Shown in pieces: positions 42,728 to 52,145 of a stretch of 64,000 nt of DNA. The stretch comes from Shewanella marisflavi (GTDB taxonomy: Bacteria > Pseudomonadota > Gammaproteobacteria > Enterobacterales > Shewanellaceae). Below the pieces are notes generated by a model. It was not told the DNA's origin. It did no database searches and was given only the letters and a program-made list of their open reading frames with translations. The stretch lies in NCBI RefSeq assembly GCF_023283925.1, contig NZ_JAKIKX010000001.1, positions 496,001 to 560,000 of the forward strand. Direction: 5' to 3'. Both the position numbers and the translations under genes were made by a program. Position 1 is the stretch's first letter. The number at the start of each line of letters is the position of its first letter.

Positions 42728-43210
42728 CTAATCGATGGCGTACACCATATAGCAGGCATCATCCGGGTAGCTATCTAATGATTTGTCGATTATACGCGAT
42801 TTAAATCCCAGGCGTTGCCAATATGTGTGTGCGCCGCCCACGGCCACCAGTGAGATGCTTGGCAGTGACAGACGTTTAGCCTGAGCAAGCAGACGGTCGA
42901 ACACTGCGGTGCCAGCACCTAGGCCACGGGCCTTGGCGGAAAAAGCGATATCGTGCAGGTAGAGGGTTTCTTGCTTTTCCAAGGTGTCCAGTACCTGCTC
43001 CAGACTCGGCGGGGTATCACGCTGCCAGGGATGCGCCAGGCAGTATCCGATAACTGTGTCATCTTGAGTCACCACACAGCAGGTGCTTGGTGAGAGCATT
43101 GCCTTACTCTGCAGGGCGGTCTCGGATTCGGGCGCTATGTTGGGGTAGCACTCATCTTGTATTACTAATATGGCGGGCCAGTCCTGAGTCTGTATTTCTC
43201 GTATCTGCAT
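42728..43210 (-). CDS. GNAT-family acetyltransferase
   Basis: 160 residues. The acetyl-CoA motif is YLHDIAFSAKARGLGAGTAVFDRLL (R-G-L-G-A-G), with LVAVGGAHTYWQRLGF after it, typical of amino-group acetyltransferases. The acceptor is unknown. First gene of the small minus-strand set; upstream is the yqiJK operon in the other direction. Confidence 0.85.
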   Translation of the reverse strand: MQIREIQTQDWPAILVIQDECYPNIAPESETALQSKAMLSPSTCCVVTQDDTVIGYCLAHPWQRDTPPSLEQVLDTLEKQETLYLHDIAFSAKARGLGAGTAVFDRLLAQAKRLSLPSISLVAVGGAHTYWQRLGFKSRIIDKSLDSYPDDACYMVYAID

Positions 43211-43481
43211 AAGTCGGGCTTAAATGGGGTAAAGGCTAGATGTTCGCACAGCTTGTAGGGCTTATCAATGGCATGGTATGGCTGTTTAGATTAGCAAAAA
43301 CAAATGTGTAATTTGGCTATTTAACTCAATTATTCAGTCTGTTATTCTCTCAGACTTGATGACTTTATCGTTTTGTCAGTCATTCGTTGCCCAAGTTGCC
43401 AAGCTAGGAAGATATGCGCTCAATATTAAGCAGGCCTTAAATTTTCTTGAAGGAAATAGGCTTTTCTCATGGAGAGAGACA

Positions 43482-44117
43482 GTGGACTTTTTACTTCTTA
43501 CCGACAACTTACCCTATAGCCTAGCACTGGCATTCGTGATCTTACTGGGATTGGTCGAAGGCCTGTCTATGGCCTTTGGTCTGAGCCTGTTCGGTCTTCT
43601 GGACGATATGACACCCATGGAGATGGACGCCGATGTCGATACCGGCGTGTCTGGTGTCACAGGCGTTGCCGGCTGGCTCTGCCTGGATCGTTTACCGCTA
43701 CTTATTTGGTTGGTGTTAGCCTTAACCAGTTTTGCCATCGCGGGCTTTGCGATTAATTATCTGGGGCTGACCTTTGTGACGTCACTTTCTCCCGTGATGA
43801 GTATTCCTGGCGCCCTGGTGTTAACCGCGCTCTCCTGTCGTTTCCTTGGCAGTCGCCTTGCCGATCTACTTCCGAAAAACGAATCTTCTGCCGTCTCTGT
43901 TGATGAACTGAGCGGACTGGTGGGGGTCGTAACCTTAGGTTGCGCTCGCAAGGGATTTCCTAGTGAGGCCGTGGTACGAGATATCTATCAGCAGAAACAT
44001 TATGTACTGGTGGAGCCCGAGTTGGCCGGTGAAGCCTTTTCTCAGGGCACCTCTGTGGTACTCCTGCATCGCAACGGCAAGGTATGGTCTGTGGTGCAGT
44101 TTAACGATGACCTTTAA
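43482..44117 (+). CDS. yqiJ: YqiJ-family inner-membrane protein with C-terminal OB domain
   Basis: 211 residues from the GTG at 43482, which follows GGAGAGA; the frame is open upstream, but the sequence there is not membrane-like. Three or four membrane helices (LALAFVILLGLVEGLSMAFG onward) precede an OB-like domain (~140-211, LSGLVGVVTLGCARKGFPSEAVV), the NfeD-type arrangement. It is 67 bp upstream of the flotillin gene. NfeD-like/flotillin pairs organise membrane microdomains. Confidence 0.82.
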   Translation: MDFLLLTDNLPYSLALAFVILLGLVEGLSMAFGLSLFGLLDDMTPMEMDADVDTGVSGVTGVAGWLCLDRLPLLIWLVLALTSFAIAGFAINYLGLTFVTSLSPVMSIPGALVLTALSCRFLGSRLADLLPKNESSAVSVDELSGLVGVVTLGCARKGFPSEAVVRDIYQQKHYVLVEPELAGEAFSQGTSVVLLHRNGKVWSVVQFNDDL

Positions 44118-44184
44118 CTTTCGGCGAGCCTGAGGCTCGTCATTTTACCCGCTTGATACAAGTGATTTAGATTAAGGATGAAAA

Positions 44185-45972
44185 ATGAATGAAATTGAAG
44201 GAATAGGCGTCTCATTGGGTGGCAGCTTTGTTTTTATTGCCATTGGCGCTGCGTTTATCGGTCTCTTGGTTATCGGCCTGATATTTGCCAAGTTATATCG
44301 ACGGGCCTCGAAAGAGACCGCCTTTGTCAGGACGGGTTTTGGCGGGGAGAAAATCATTAAAGATGGCGGTGCTATCGTATTGCCCGTGTTACATGAAACC
44401 ATCGCGGTCAACATGAATACCCTGCGAATTGAAGTGGAGAAGATGCAGAAAGATGCATTGATCACCAAAGATCGCATGCGGGTCGATGTGCGCGCCGACT
44501 TCTATCTGCGTGTGGCGCCAAGTGTCGAGGGGATCTCCATGGCGGCTCAGACACTGGGGACGCGTACCACCCGTGTCGAAGAGGTGAAGAAGCTGATGGA
44601 GTCCAAGTTTGTCGATGTGCTACGTGCGGTGGCGGCAGAGATGACCATGACAGAGATGCATGAACAGCGCGCCGATTTCGTGCAGCGGGTACAGAATAAT
44701 GTCGCCAACGATCTGGAGAAAAACGGTCTCGAGCTGGAGTCGGTATCACTGACAGGTTTCGACCAGACCGACCTACAGTTCTTTAATGAAAATAACGCCT
44801 TCGATGCTGAGGGTCGTGCTCGCTTGGCGAAGATCATCGAAGAGAAGCGCAAAGAGACCAACGACATCGAGCAGGAAAACCGCATCAAGATAGAGCAGCG
44901 TAACCTGGAAGCCGAAAAAGAGTCGCTTGAGATCGAGAAGGCGGAAGAGGAAGCGCGTCTAATTCAACAACAGGCGCTGGAGTTTAAGCGCGCCGAACAA
45001 AAGGCAGAGATCCTCAAGAAGCAGGAACAGAAGACCCGTGAAGAGCGCGAGGCGGAGATCGCCAAGGAGCGTGCGGTAGAGACGGCGCAGATCGAGAAGA
45101 CCAAAGATATCGAGACCCGTGAGATCGAGAAGCGTAAAGCTATTGAGCAATCTCGCATCCAGCAGCAGCGCGATATTGAGGTGGCCGAGCAGGATAAGCA
45201 GATCGCCGTGGCGCAGAAGTCGGAAGAGGAATCCGCTGCGCGCGCCAAGGCTGCCGAAGCCGAGAAGCTCAAAGTTGAGAAAGAGGAAGCGGTTATTACC
45301 GTGCGTCAGGTGGCCGAGGCTAACCGTCGTAAGGAGATCGAGGTGATCGACGCCCGCAAGGAAGCCGAGCGAGATGCGGTTGGCGTAACTGTGGAGGCGG
45401 AAGCCGAGAAGCGCGCCGCCGAAGATAAGGCAAGCGCGATCCTTACCGAGGCAAAAGCGGCGGCGGATGCCAAGAAGCTTAAGGCCGAGGCCGACGAGAA
45501 GGTGTATGCGGTCGAGGCGGCCGGTAAGCAGGCGCTGCATGAGGCGGAAAACGTGCTGAGCAGCGAGCAGATCGAGCTGCAAAAAGCGCTGGCGATGCTT
45601 AAAGCCTTGCCGGAAGTGGTGGCCCAGGCGGTTAAGCCGCTGGAGAACATCGAAGGGATTAAGATACTGCAGGGCTATGGTACCTCTGGTGCGACACAAG
45701 GTAGCGGCGAGACGGTATTGAGCCAGGGCGGCATTGCCGAGCAGGTCACTTCGGCGGCGCTGAACTACCGGGCTAATGCGCCTATCGTCGATGCCATGCT
45801 TAGAGAGCTAGGCATGGTCGATGCCAAAAAGGGCGGACTCAATGATCTGCTCAAAGGTCATAACATGATCACTAACGATATGCTTGGCTCGGGCGAGTTA
45901 GCCGAAGAGAGTCAAGGGTCGCACTCTCCCTTAAATGGCAAGACGCCGCGCGAGGGCGAAGTCGCTAACTAA
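44185..45972 (+). CDS. yqiK: Flotillin-like SPFH protein YqiK
   Basis: 595 residues. A membrane helix (~12-36) leads into the SPFH/PHB domain (~40-225, VRTGFGGEKIIKDGGAIVLPVLHE), then a very long Glu/Lys/Ala-rich coiled coil (~230-480) and a C-terminal tail. It should oligomerise into large membrane scaffolds. SD AAGGATG precedes the ATG. The extreme codon and residue bias of the coiled coil creates long open frames on the opposite strand, which are not genes. Confidence 0.93.
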   Translation: MNEIEGIGVSLGGSFVFIAIGAAFIGLLVIGLIFAKLYRRASKETAFVRTGFGGEKIIKDGGAIVLPVLHETIAVNMNTLRIEVEKMQKDALITKDRMRVDVRADFYLRVAPSVEGISMAAQTLGTRTTRVEEVKKLMESKFVDVLRAVAAEMTMTEMHEQRADFVQRVQNNVANDLEKNGLELESVSLTGFDQTDLQFFNENNAFDAEGRARLAKIIEEKRKETNDIEQENRIKIEQRNLEAEKESLEIEKAEEEARLIQQQALEFKRAEQKAEILKKQEQKTREEREAEIAKERAVETAQIEKTKDIETREIEKRKAIEQSRIQQQRDIEVAEQDKQIAVAQKSEEESAARAKAAEAEKLKVEKEEAVITVRQVAEANRRKEIEVIDARKEAERDAVGVTVEAEAEKRAAEDKASAILTEAKAAADAKKLKAEADEKVYAVEAAGKQALHEAENVLSSEQIELQKALAMLKALPEVVAQAVKPLENIEGIKILQGYGTSGATQGSGETVLSQGGIAEQVTSAALNYRANAPIVDAMLRELGMVDAKKGGLNDLLKGHNMITNDMLGSGELAEESQGSHSPLNGKTPREGEVAN

Positions 45973-46031
45973 GCTTAATGGTGCTGACGAGTCACGTCAG
46001 CCTGGGAGATAAAGCTGTCGGTAATAGAAAT

Positions 46032-46062
46032 AAAAAGGCTAGCGTATTGCGCTAGCCTTTTT
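46032..46062. terminator. Bidirectional terminator between yqiK and M32 carboxypeptidase
   Basis: AAAAAGGCTAGCG (46032-46044), 5-base loop, CGCTAGCCTTTTT (46050-46062). Confidence 0.93.
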
Positions 46063-46114
46063 ATTTGTCTGTTAGTTTAACTAATACCAATCACAGTAAG
46101 TGAGCAGTTGTTTA

Positions 46115-47623
46115 CTACCATTGGTGTAAGTAGCGTTGCTCCAGATGGTGCTTGAAGTGCACCGGATTAAGCACCTCGCCGGTTACCTGGGTGACTAGGT
46201 CATCAGTGGTCAGCAGCGACCCTTGTGACCAGATGTTTTGTTCGAGCCAGGCCATGATCTGCCCCATCTCTCCCGCCTGAATCAGACTGTCGATATCACC
46301 GAGTGTCTTGACCATGCTTGCCTTAAACTGGGCAGCAAACATGGCCCCCAGGCTGTAGCTTGGGAAGTAGCCCAGCTCACCGACCGGCCAGTGAATATCC
46401 TGCATACAGCCGTTGCGATAATCTCCCTTAGTGGAGAGCCCAAGCAGGCTTTGCATCTGGTTGTCCCAGAACTCGGGAAGATCGGCGACCTGCAGACTGT
46501 TATCGACCAGCCCCTTCTCCGCCTCGAAACGCAGCATGATATGGCAAGGGTAGGTCACCTCATCGGCATCGACCCGGATCTGGCCCGGCGTGACGCGCTG
46601 AACCAGATGAGTCAGGGACTGGTTGGTTAGAGCTGTGCCTAGGTGTTGATTAATCTTCTCTGTCAGCAGGGCAATCATTGCCGGGCTTCTGGCCAGCTGC
46701 ATCTCGAAAAACAGGCTCTGGCTCTCATGGATAGCCATTGAGCGAGCCAGCCCCACAGGCTGAGTGCGCCACTTTGGCGGCAGCCCCTGTTCGTAGCGGG
46801 CGTGGCCTACCTCATGGATGGTACTGTAAAGCGAGGTGATGAAGTCGGTCTCATCATAGCGAGTGGTGATCCGCACATCGCCGGGCACGCCACCTGAGAA
46901 GGGGTGACTGCTGGTGTCTAGTCGGCCCTGATTAAAATCAAATCCTAAGAGTGTCATCACATCCAGGTTGAGCGCCTGCTGGGCTGCCGCGCTGGTGTGT
47001 GGCACGGGCGCCGATGGCCAGCTCTGCTGCTTGGCTTGTACCTGCTTGATCATATCTGGTAGCCAGGTTCTGATTTCGCCAAAGACTTGATTCATTGATT
47101 CGGTGCGGGTGCCGGGCTCAAACTTATTGAGTAGCGCATCATAAGGTGACAACTGCTGCGCCTCACCTAAGATCTGTGCCTCTTCGCGCACCAGGGCAAT
47201 CACCTGCTCCAGGTTGGGCTTAAATCCCTGCCAATCATTGTCCTTGCGTTGCTGGCGCCAGGCATGTTCGCAGGCATAGGTAAGTGCCGTCTTTTGCTGC
47301 ACCAGCTCGCCGGGTAGGGCGGTGGCTTGCAGCGTCTGATAGCGCATCTCTCTGAGGTTAGCGACTTGTTCGCTCGACAGGGCTTCTTCGCCCGCAGCGG
47401 CTAATCTATCCACCAAATCTGGCGCCGTCTTTAGCCCGTGGATATGCAGTGCCAACTCAGCCATGGCATCGCCTCGCGCCTGACTGCCGCCACTTGGCAT
47501 CATGGTCGCTTGGTCCCAGTCACCCAGTGCTCTTAGGTGTTCGAAGTGGTGGATCTGTTTAAAGGCAGCGCACAGGGCGTTGTAGTGCGGTGTTGCCGAA
47601 TCTTGGTGCTTGTTCGCTGTCAT
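46115..47623 (-). CDS. M32 metallocarboxypeptidase (Taq carboxypeptidase family)
   Basis: 502 residues, full length for M32. The zinc motif is TIHEVGHARYEQ (HExxH, ~residue 270), with downstream HESQSLFFE giving the third ligand and the family's DVRITTRY and RVDADEVTYPCHI motifs. It removes C-terminal residues in the cytoplasm with broad specificity except after Pro. Single gene. Confidence 0.95.
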   Translation of the reverse strand: MTANKHQDSATPHYNALCAAFKQIHHFEHLRALGDWDQATMMPSGGSQARGDAMAELALHIHGLKTAPDLVDRLAAAGEEALSSEQVANLREMRYQTLQATALPGELVQQKTALTYACEHAWRQQRKDNDWQGFKPNLEQVIALVREEAQILGEAQQLSPYDALLNKFEPGTRTESMNQVFGEIRTWLPDMIKQVQAKQQSWPSAPVPHTSAAAQQALNLDVMTLLGFDFNQGRLDTSSHPFSGGVPGDVRITTRYDETDFITSLYSTIHEVGHARYEQGLPPKWRTQPVGLARSMAIHESQSLFFEMQLARSPAMIALLTEKINQHLGTALTNQSLTHLVQRVTPGQIRVDADEVTYPCHIMLRFEAEKGLVDNSLQVADLPEFWDNQMQSLLGLSTKGDYRNGCMQDIHWPVGELGYFPSYSLGAMFAAQFKASMVKTLGDIDSLIQAGEMGQIMAWLEQNIWSQGSLLTTDDLVTQVTGEVLNPVHFKHHLEQRYLHQW

Positions 47624-47733
47624 ATTGCCTGTTGAATTTAAGTGGATCAGGCTGACATGCTACCACGAGATTGGGCAGAAGGAAGTGTCGATGAGATAGG
47701 CCGTCTTGGCTGAGACGACCTATTTAAGTCTAC

Positions 47734-48366
47734 TTAGGCTTTTAGCAATGCTAAGGCGGGCAGACGATTGCCCGGATAGACGCGATAGGCCTTATGGTGT
47801 TTGATGCAGCTGGCTTTCTTGTCCCCCTGGCTAAGCAGGAGCGCGTGTTTAACGGCGCTTTGGGCGATAAGCTGCTCATCGGCACGTATGTAGAGTGTGA
47901 TGGGCTTGAGGAGTTTGCCGTCGACCAGATGCTGCTCATATTGCTCGACCGAAATCACCAGGCTGTTTTGACCATCGCTGTCGAGCTTGAGTTTGCCGCT
48001 GACTTCGCAGTCGAGAATAATTAGCCAATCTTGAGCTTCAAGTTCGGCAATCATCGCCTGTAGTGACTCTCCTACCTCATGGTTTGCCATGGCGGGCAGG
48101 TATTGGGCCTGGATGCGCTCTAACAGCAAGGGTAACTGAGCATTTGCACCGCGGCTACGTCCCTCTCTTACCCAGCGGGTGAGATCGTCGGCCACCAGTT
48201 TAGAGAAGCGGCGCTCCTTGAGTGCCTGGGCCATCCAGTTGCAGATAAAGTGGCTTTCGGCCGCCGGGGTCTTGATGCTGGAGGGGTTGTCGTTACGTGC
48301 CGTTAAGGCTGCCAGCCCGGCTTCGGCTAACGCCAATAGGGCCTGATTATAGCTTTGCTCTGTCAT
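47734..48366 (-). CDS. DUF2913-like protein
   Basis: 210 residues from ATG 48366; the longer frame upstream has a hydrophobic run without a ribosome site. ESHFICNWMAQALKERRFSK and GRSRGANAQLPLLLERI near the N-terminus resemble the DUF2913 family of Vibrio and Shewanella as I recall. Soluble, no catalytic motif visible, function unknown. Followed by the M32 gene in the same direction, 110 bp away. Confidence 0.72.
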   Translation of the reverse strand: MTEQSYNQALLALAEAGLAALTARNDNPSSIKTPAAESHFICNWMAQALKERRFSKLVADDLTRWVREGRSRGANAQLPLLLERIQAQYLPAMANHEVGESLQAMIAELEAQDWLIILDCEVSGKLKLDSDGQNSLVISVEQYEQHLVDGKLLKPITLYIRADEQLIAQSAVKHALLLSQGDKKASCIKHHKAYRVYPGNRLPALALLKA

Positions 48367-48476
48367 TGCGTCTCCGCGCAGAAATGGGATAAGAATGCGC
48401 TGGCAAGTATACCCTATCGCCGCGATGAGCAATATGGCGCAGGCAAAGAAAAGCAGGCGCTGGGCCTGCTGTGTAT

Positions 48477-49133
48477 TTAAGATTTTACCAAACTGGCAGC
48501 GGTGAGGATAAGCTTGGGTTCGGCGCGCACCTTGTAGTTGGGATTGAGGTATTGAAAGTGCACCAGCCCAGTTTTATCTGTGATGTAGACGGCGGGTACC
48601 GGCAGCACTAAGCGCTCCTCTCCGGCCGCGTTTTTCCACAGACGGTTGTTAAGTTGCATCTTGCTCATGTAACGCTCGGTAATGCTTTGGCTGCTAAAGT
48701 AGGCCAGGCCGAAGGCGCGCATGGCGTTGAGATCGGCATCGGAGACCAAGGTATAGTTGAGATCGTTTTTGGTCATCGAGGCGCGCAGTTCTTCCGGCGC
48801 GTCGGGTGAGATGCCAATTAATTGAAAGCCCATCTTGAGTAGATCGCCCTCGATCGCCTGGAGCTGACCCATCTGAGCATTACAGAAGGGGCACCAACCG
48901 CCGCGATAGAAAAAAATCACGCTGGGTTTACCCTGGAGCAGTTGCTTTAGCTCCACAGTCTCTCCCTGGAGATCTTTGACTAACACCTTAGGCACTTGCT
49001 GGCCATTGAGGAGCGGTGAGATAGTCGTCGGGCTTTCTGCGATAGGCTTGACTGTAACAGGCTCAGCCGTCAGCGGCAGACTCATCAGGAGTAGCAACAG
49101 GGTACCGAGGAGGGGATTGGAGGTTTTAGTCAT
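48477..49133 (-). CDS. Exported peroxiredoxin-like (AhpC/TSA) protein
   Basis: 218 residues with a signal peptide (to about LTA-EP, residue 23). The thioredoxin-fold active site is FFYRGGWCPFCNAQMG (~75-90), a CxxC rather than the single Cys of classic peroxiredoxins, followed by LIGISPDAPEEL and a cis-Pro loop (VLPVPAVYI). It probably reduces peroxides or disulfides in the periplasm. No electron donor is encoded nearby. Confidence 0.85.
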   Translation of the reverse strand: MTKTSNPLLGTLLLLLMSLPLTAEPVTVKPIAESPTTISPLLNGQQVPKVLVKDLQGETVELKQLLQGKPSVIFFYRGGWCPFCNAQMGQLQAIEGDLLKMGFQLIGISPDAPEELRASMTKNDLNYTLVSDADLNAMRAFGLAYFSSQSITERYMSKMQLNNRLWKNAAGEERLVLPVPAVYITDKTGLVHFQYLNPNYKVRAEPKLILTAASLVKS

Positions 49134-49234
49134 CAGGGGGCCTTTATTGTTATATGCGGATTGTTTTATCTGTCGAACAGACCCTGGCGGGCGATTTAAA
49201 CTTTCATCCTGATGTGGAATTAATCGATGCGATC

Positions 49235-49260
49235 AAAAAAGGCACTGTTAAGTGCCTTAA
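49235..49260 (-). terminator. Rho-independent terminator after DEAD-box helicase
   Basis: Minus strand: AAGGCACT (49258-49251), loop TAAC, AGTGCCTT, then TTTT. Confidence 0.85.
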
Positions 49261-49294
49261 TTGATTAGATAATAATTTTGTGACCGTACGTCGA

Positions 49295-50593
49295 TTATTT
49301 TTGCTTCTTAATTTTCGCGTTAGATGAGTTCTTTACCTTGACCCGGCGAGCGCCCATGTTCTTCTCTGCGACCACCTGAGCACCGACATTGTCGCTGCGT
49401 TGCTGCTTCTTGGCAAAGCTGCGACGTTTCTGCAGCTGTTTGATCAAGAGATCGCGACTGCCTACCTCGTAGCCAGGGATAGTGACTCGGCGGATCTTAT
49501 TGCCGATCAATTTTTCGATATCGGCCAGAGTACGTTCTTCTTCGCGGCTCACCAAAGAGATGGCGACGCCACTGCGTCCGGCGCGGCCGGTACGACCGAT
49601 GCGGTGAACATAGTCTTCTGCCAGGAAGGGCAGGTCGAAGTTAACCACATATTCCAACTCAGGAATATCTAGGCCACGTGCCGCGACTTCGGTCGCGACC
49701 AGGGCGCGTACCTTGCCCTCTTTAAATTCGCGCAGGGCGCGGCGGCGGTTGCCTTGGGCCTTCTCACTGTGCACCACAGCCGAAGGGATGCCATCCAGAT
49801 TGAGCTCCTTCACCAGGGAGTCGGCGGCCTCACGGGTGGCGGTAAATACCAACACCTGTTTCCAGTTCTTCTTACCAATTAGTTCAGACAGTAGCTCACG
49901 CTTACGGCGCTGCTCGACTGGATAAACCACCTGGCTGACGGTCACTGCCGTCGTGTTCTGCTTGTCGACGGCGATTGACTTAGGCTTGACCAGCATCTCG
50001 TTGGCCAGTTGCTTAACGGCGCTGGAGAAGGTGGCTGAAAACAGTAAGTTTTGGCGATCGCGATTTACCGACTGCAAGATCTTCTGGATGTCAGAGATAA
50101 AACCCATGTCGAGCATACGGTCGGCTTCGTCCAGCACCAAGAAGTCGACGTTGGAGAGGTTAAGGTTACAGGCTTGAATGTGCTCCAGTAGACGGCCAGG
50201 GGTAGCGACTATGATGTCGGCGCCTTTCTTCACCTTGGCTGCCTGGGTGTCCATCTTAACGCCACCGTAAACCGTCAGCACTGAAATAGGCAGATAACGG
50301 CTGTACTGCTTGATGTTGTCGGCCACCTGAGCCACTAGCTCACGGGTTGGAGCTAGAATGAGTGCGCGGGTATTTGAGCGCTGTGTCTCGGCCGGGGTAT
50401 CAATCATCTTCTGCAGGATAGGCAGGGCGAAAGCGGCGGTTTTACCTGTGCCGGTTTGCGCACTGGCCAGCACGTCTTGTCCACGGCGGATAGCCGGGAT
50501 AGCCTCTTTCTGAATAGGCGTCATTTTTTGGTACCCGCACTCTGAGACGGCGCGCAAAATCTCGGGAGCAAAACTGAAAGATTCAAATTTCAT
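49295..50593 (-). CDS. rhlE: DEAD-box RNA helicase, RhlE type
   Basis: 432 residues. All helicase motifs are present in order: Q motif (GYQKMTPIQ), AQTGTGKT, PTRELVAQ, VLDEADRMLDMGF, FSAT, VFTATREAA, VATEVAARGLD and HRIGRTGRAGR. The C-terminus is a basic tail (RRVKVKNSSNAKIKKQK), as in RhlE/SrmB proteins that act on structured RNA and ribosome assembly. Transcribed from an extended -10 promoter ~110 bp upstream, giving a leader as often seen in cold-regulated helicases. Confidence 0.93.
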   Translation of the reverse strand: MKFESFSFAPEILRAVSECGYQKMTPIQKEAIPAIRRGQDVLASAQTGTGKTAAFALPILQKMIDTPAETQRSNTRALILAPTRELVAQVADNIKQYSRYLPISVLTVYGGVKMDTQAAKVKKGADIIVATPGRLLEHIQACNLNLSNVDFLVLDEADRMLDMGFISDIQKILQSVNRDRQNLLFSATFSSAVKQLANEMLVKPKSIAVDKQNTTAVTVSQVVYPVEQRRKRELLSELIGKKNWKQVLVFTATREAADSLVKELNLDGIPSAVVHSEKAQGNRRRALREFKEGKVRALVATEVAARGLDIPELEYVVNFDLPFLAEDYVHRIGRTGRAGRSGVAISLVSREEERTLADIEKLIGNKIRRVTIPGYEVGSRDLLIKQLQKRRSFAKKQQRSDNVGAQVVAEKNMGARRVKVKNSSNAKIKKQK

Positions 50594-50909
50594 GGGATAT
50601 CCTGTTGTTTACCTTTTAAAATAACGACATATCAGATTGAGTTTAGTCCAGACTCGAGCTGTACCTTAACCCATAACGACCCTAGGCCACAAAGGCGGCC
50701 GCGGAGTATAGCAAAAATTTTGGTTAAAACCTGCACTTTTATTGCTTCAAGGCAGTGAGGTGTTGGTGATTTGGGTCATTTGACACGATAGCGAGCTGAA
50801 CTAACCTTATTAGGTTAACTCTTGGAGGTTGTCATTGGCACGGAGGCTGAGGTGGAATGTTTCTATACTCGAAATCTAATACAGCATCCTACTTGCTATA
50901 GGGGATGTC
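50594..50909. other. Intergenic between rhlE and receiver-EAL genes
   Basis: Contains the rhlE leader (50594-50700) with a GC-rich GGCC...GGCC hairpin around 50690, the rhlE promoter, and AT-poor sequence with the promoter of the receiver-EAL gene near 50890. No gene seen. Confidence 0.5.
50705..50713 (-). promoter_or_regulatory. Extended -10 promoter element for rhlE
   Basis: TGCTATACT on the minus strand matches the TGnTATAAT consensus at all but one base; the -35 is not clear. Confidence 0.5.
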
Positions 50910-52109
50910 ATGTCGATAAATGTCTTGATCGTCGATGATTCGCTGAGTGCCTGCCGTGTACTCAGCCGTCACTTCTTGCTGCTTGATGTCGACAAGGTGG
51001 AGTTCTGCCGTGATGCTCGCAGCGCCATTCGCACCCTAAGTAAATACAGCGATGACTACCAGATAGTGGTGGTTGACCTGCATATGCCAGAGGTGGATGG
51101 CATAGAGTTTCTGATGCGCCTGAGCAAAATGGAGTTCAAAGGGGGGATCATTATTGCCTCCGGCATGGAGTCGCGTATCGTCGAGGCCGCCTCTCAGCTG
51201 GTGGAAGCCTCGAAACTCAGGTTGCTTGGGGCGCTGATGAAACCCGTCACTACAGAACAACTTAGGATCTGTGTTGAGCGCTATCGCCTGATGGCCTATC
51301 AAGGTGTCGGTGCGCGCCAGAAAGGCTTGATGAGCATCACAGAGATCCGCCGCGCGATCAACTCCAACAAGATCATTCCTTATTATCAGGCGCAAGTTGA
51401 CATTCTTAGCGGCAAGATAAAGGGCTTCGAGGTGCTGTGCCGCTTGCAACAGGGTAATCGCCTGCAGCTGATCACCCCTGATATGTTTATCGATGTGGCC
51501 GAGTGCAACAATGCCCTCAACAGCCTGACCACTAAACTGCTTAATAATGCTATCCCTGAGTGGGCGCTCATCAGTCAATTTGACTCTTGTCGGCAATGCC
51601 ACCTGTCAATCAACCTGAGCCCTAAGCAACTCAATCAGAGTGGTTGGCATACCCGCTTGATTCAATATTGCGAACAAAATCTCCTGTCGCCTTCGCGCCT
51701 CACGGTGGAGATCACCGAAAATCAGGTGCTGGATAAGCAGCGCCAGCATTCCACCATCAGTCAGTTGAGGATGAATCGTATTGGGGTAGCGATTGACGAT
51801 TTTGGCACAGGTTACACAAATCTTTCTCAGCTCTGCACTTTGCCGATCAGTGAGTTGAAGTTAGATCGCAGTCTGGTTCATGGCATACATAAAGATCCGG
51901 TTTCCCAGACAATCTTAAAGTCGATGCAGGCCATTAGCGGCAAGCTCGGCATACATCTTGTGGCTGAAGGGGTTGAAGATATCCATGATCTTAACTACCT
52001 GGAGCAGGTGCCAGATATCTCCTTGCAGGGTTATTTAATCTGTCGGCCCAAACCCTATAGCGAGCTGGTACGTTGGTTAAAGGCGCGGGAGCGCCTGGTT
52101 CAAGCCTGA
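50910..52109 (+). CDS. Response regulator with receiver and EAL domains (c-di-GMP phosphodiesterase)
   Basis: 399 residues. A CheY-like receiver (1-125) has the acidic pair VDD, phospho-Asp in VVDLHMPE (~55) and Lys in LMKPV (~111). The EAL domain (~145-390) keeps its catalytic residues: FEVLCR, LSINLSP, VEITEN, DDFGTGYTNL, LKLDRS, VAEGVED and QGYL. Phosphorylation by an unidentified kinase should alter c-di-GMP breakdown, as in VieA-type proteins. No kinase is adjacent. SD AGGGG precedes the ATG. Confidence 0.92.
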   Translation: MSINVLIVDDSLSACRVLSRHFLLLDVDKVEFCRDARSAIRTLSKYSDDYQIVVVDLHMPEVDGIEFLMRLSKMEFKGGIIIASGMESRIVEAASQLVEASKLRLLGALMKPVTTEQLRICVERYRLMAYQGVGARQKGLMSITEIRRAINSNKIIPYYQAQVDILSGKIKGFEVLCRLQQGNRLQLITPDMFIDVAECNNALNSLTTKLLNNAIPEWALISQFDSCRQCHLSINLSPKQLNQSGWHTRLIQYCEQNLLSPSRLTVEITENQVLDKQRQHSTISQLRMNRIGVAIDDFGTGYTNLSQLCTLPISELKLDRSLVHGIHKDPVSQTILKSMQAISGKLGIHLVAEGVEDIHDLNYLEQVPDISLQGYLICRPKPYSELVRWLKARERLVQA

Positions 52110-52111
52110 AA

Positions 52112-52137
52112 AAAACAGCACCCTGGGGTGCTGTTTT
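52112..52137. terminator. Bidirectional terminator between receiver-EAL and pepP genes
   Basis: AAAACAGCACC (52112-52122), loop CTGG, GGTGCTGTTTT (52127-52137). Confidence 0.93.
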
Positions 52138-52145
52138 ACTATCGC

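Noticed and set aside
44959..45699. Long minus-strand frame opposite yqiK
   Set aside because: A by-product of the biased codons of the coiled coil; Leu/Gly/Arg-rich translation without start signals.
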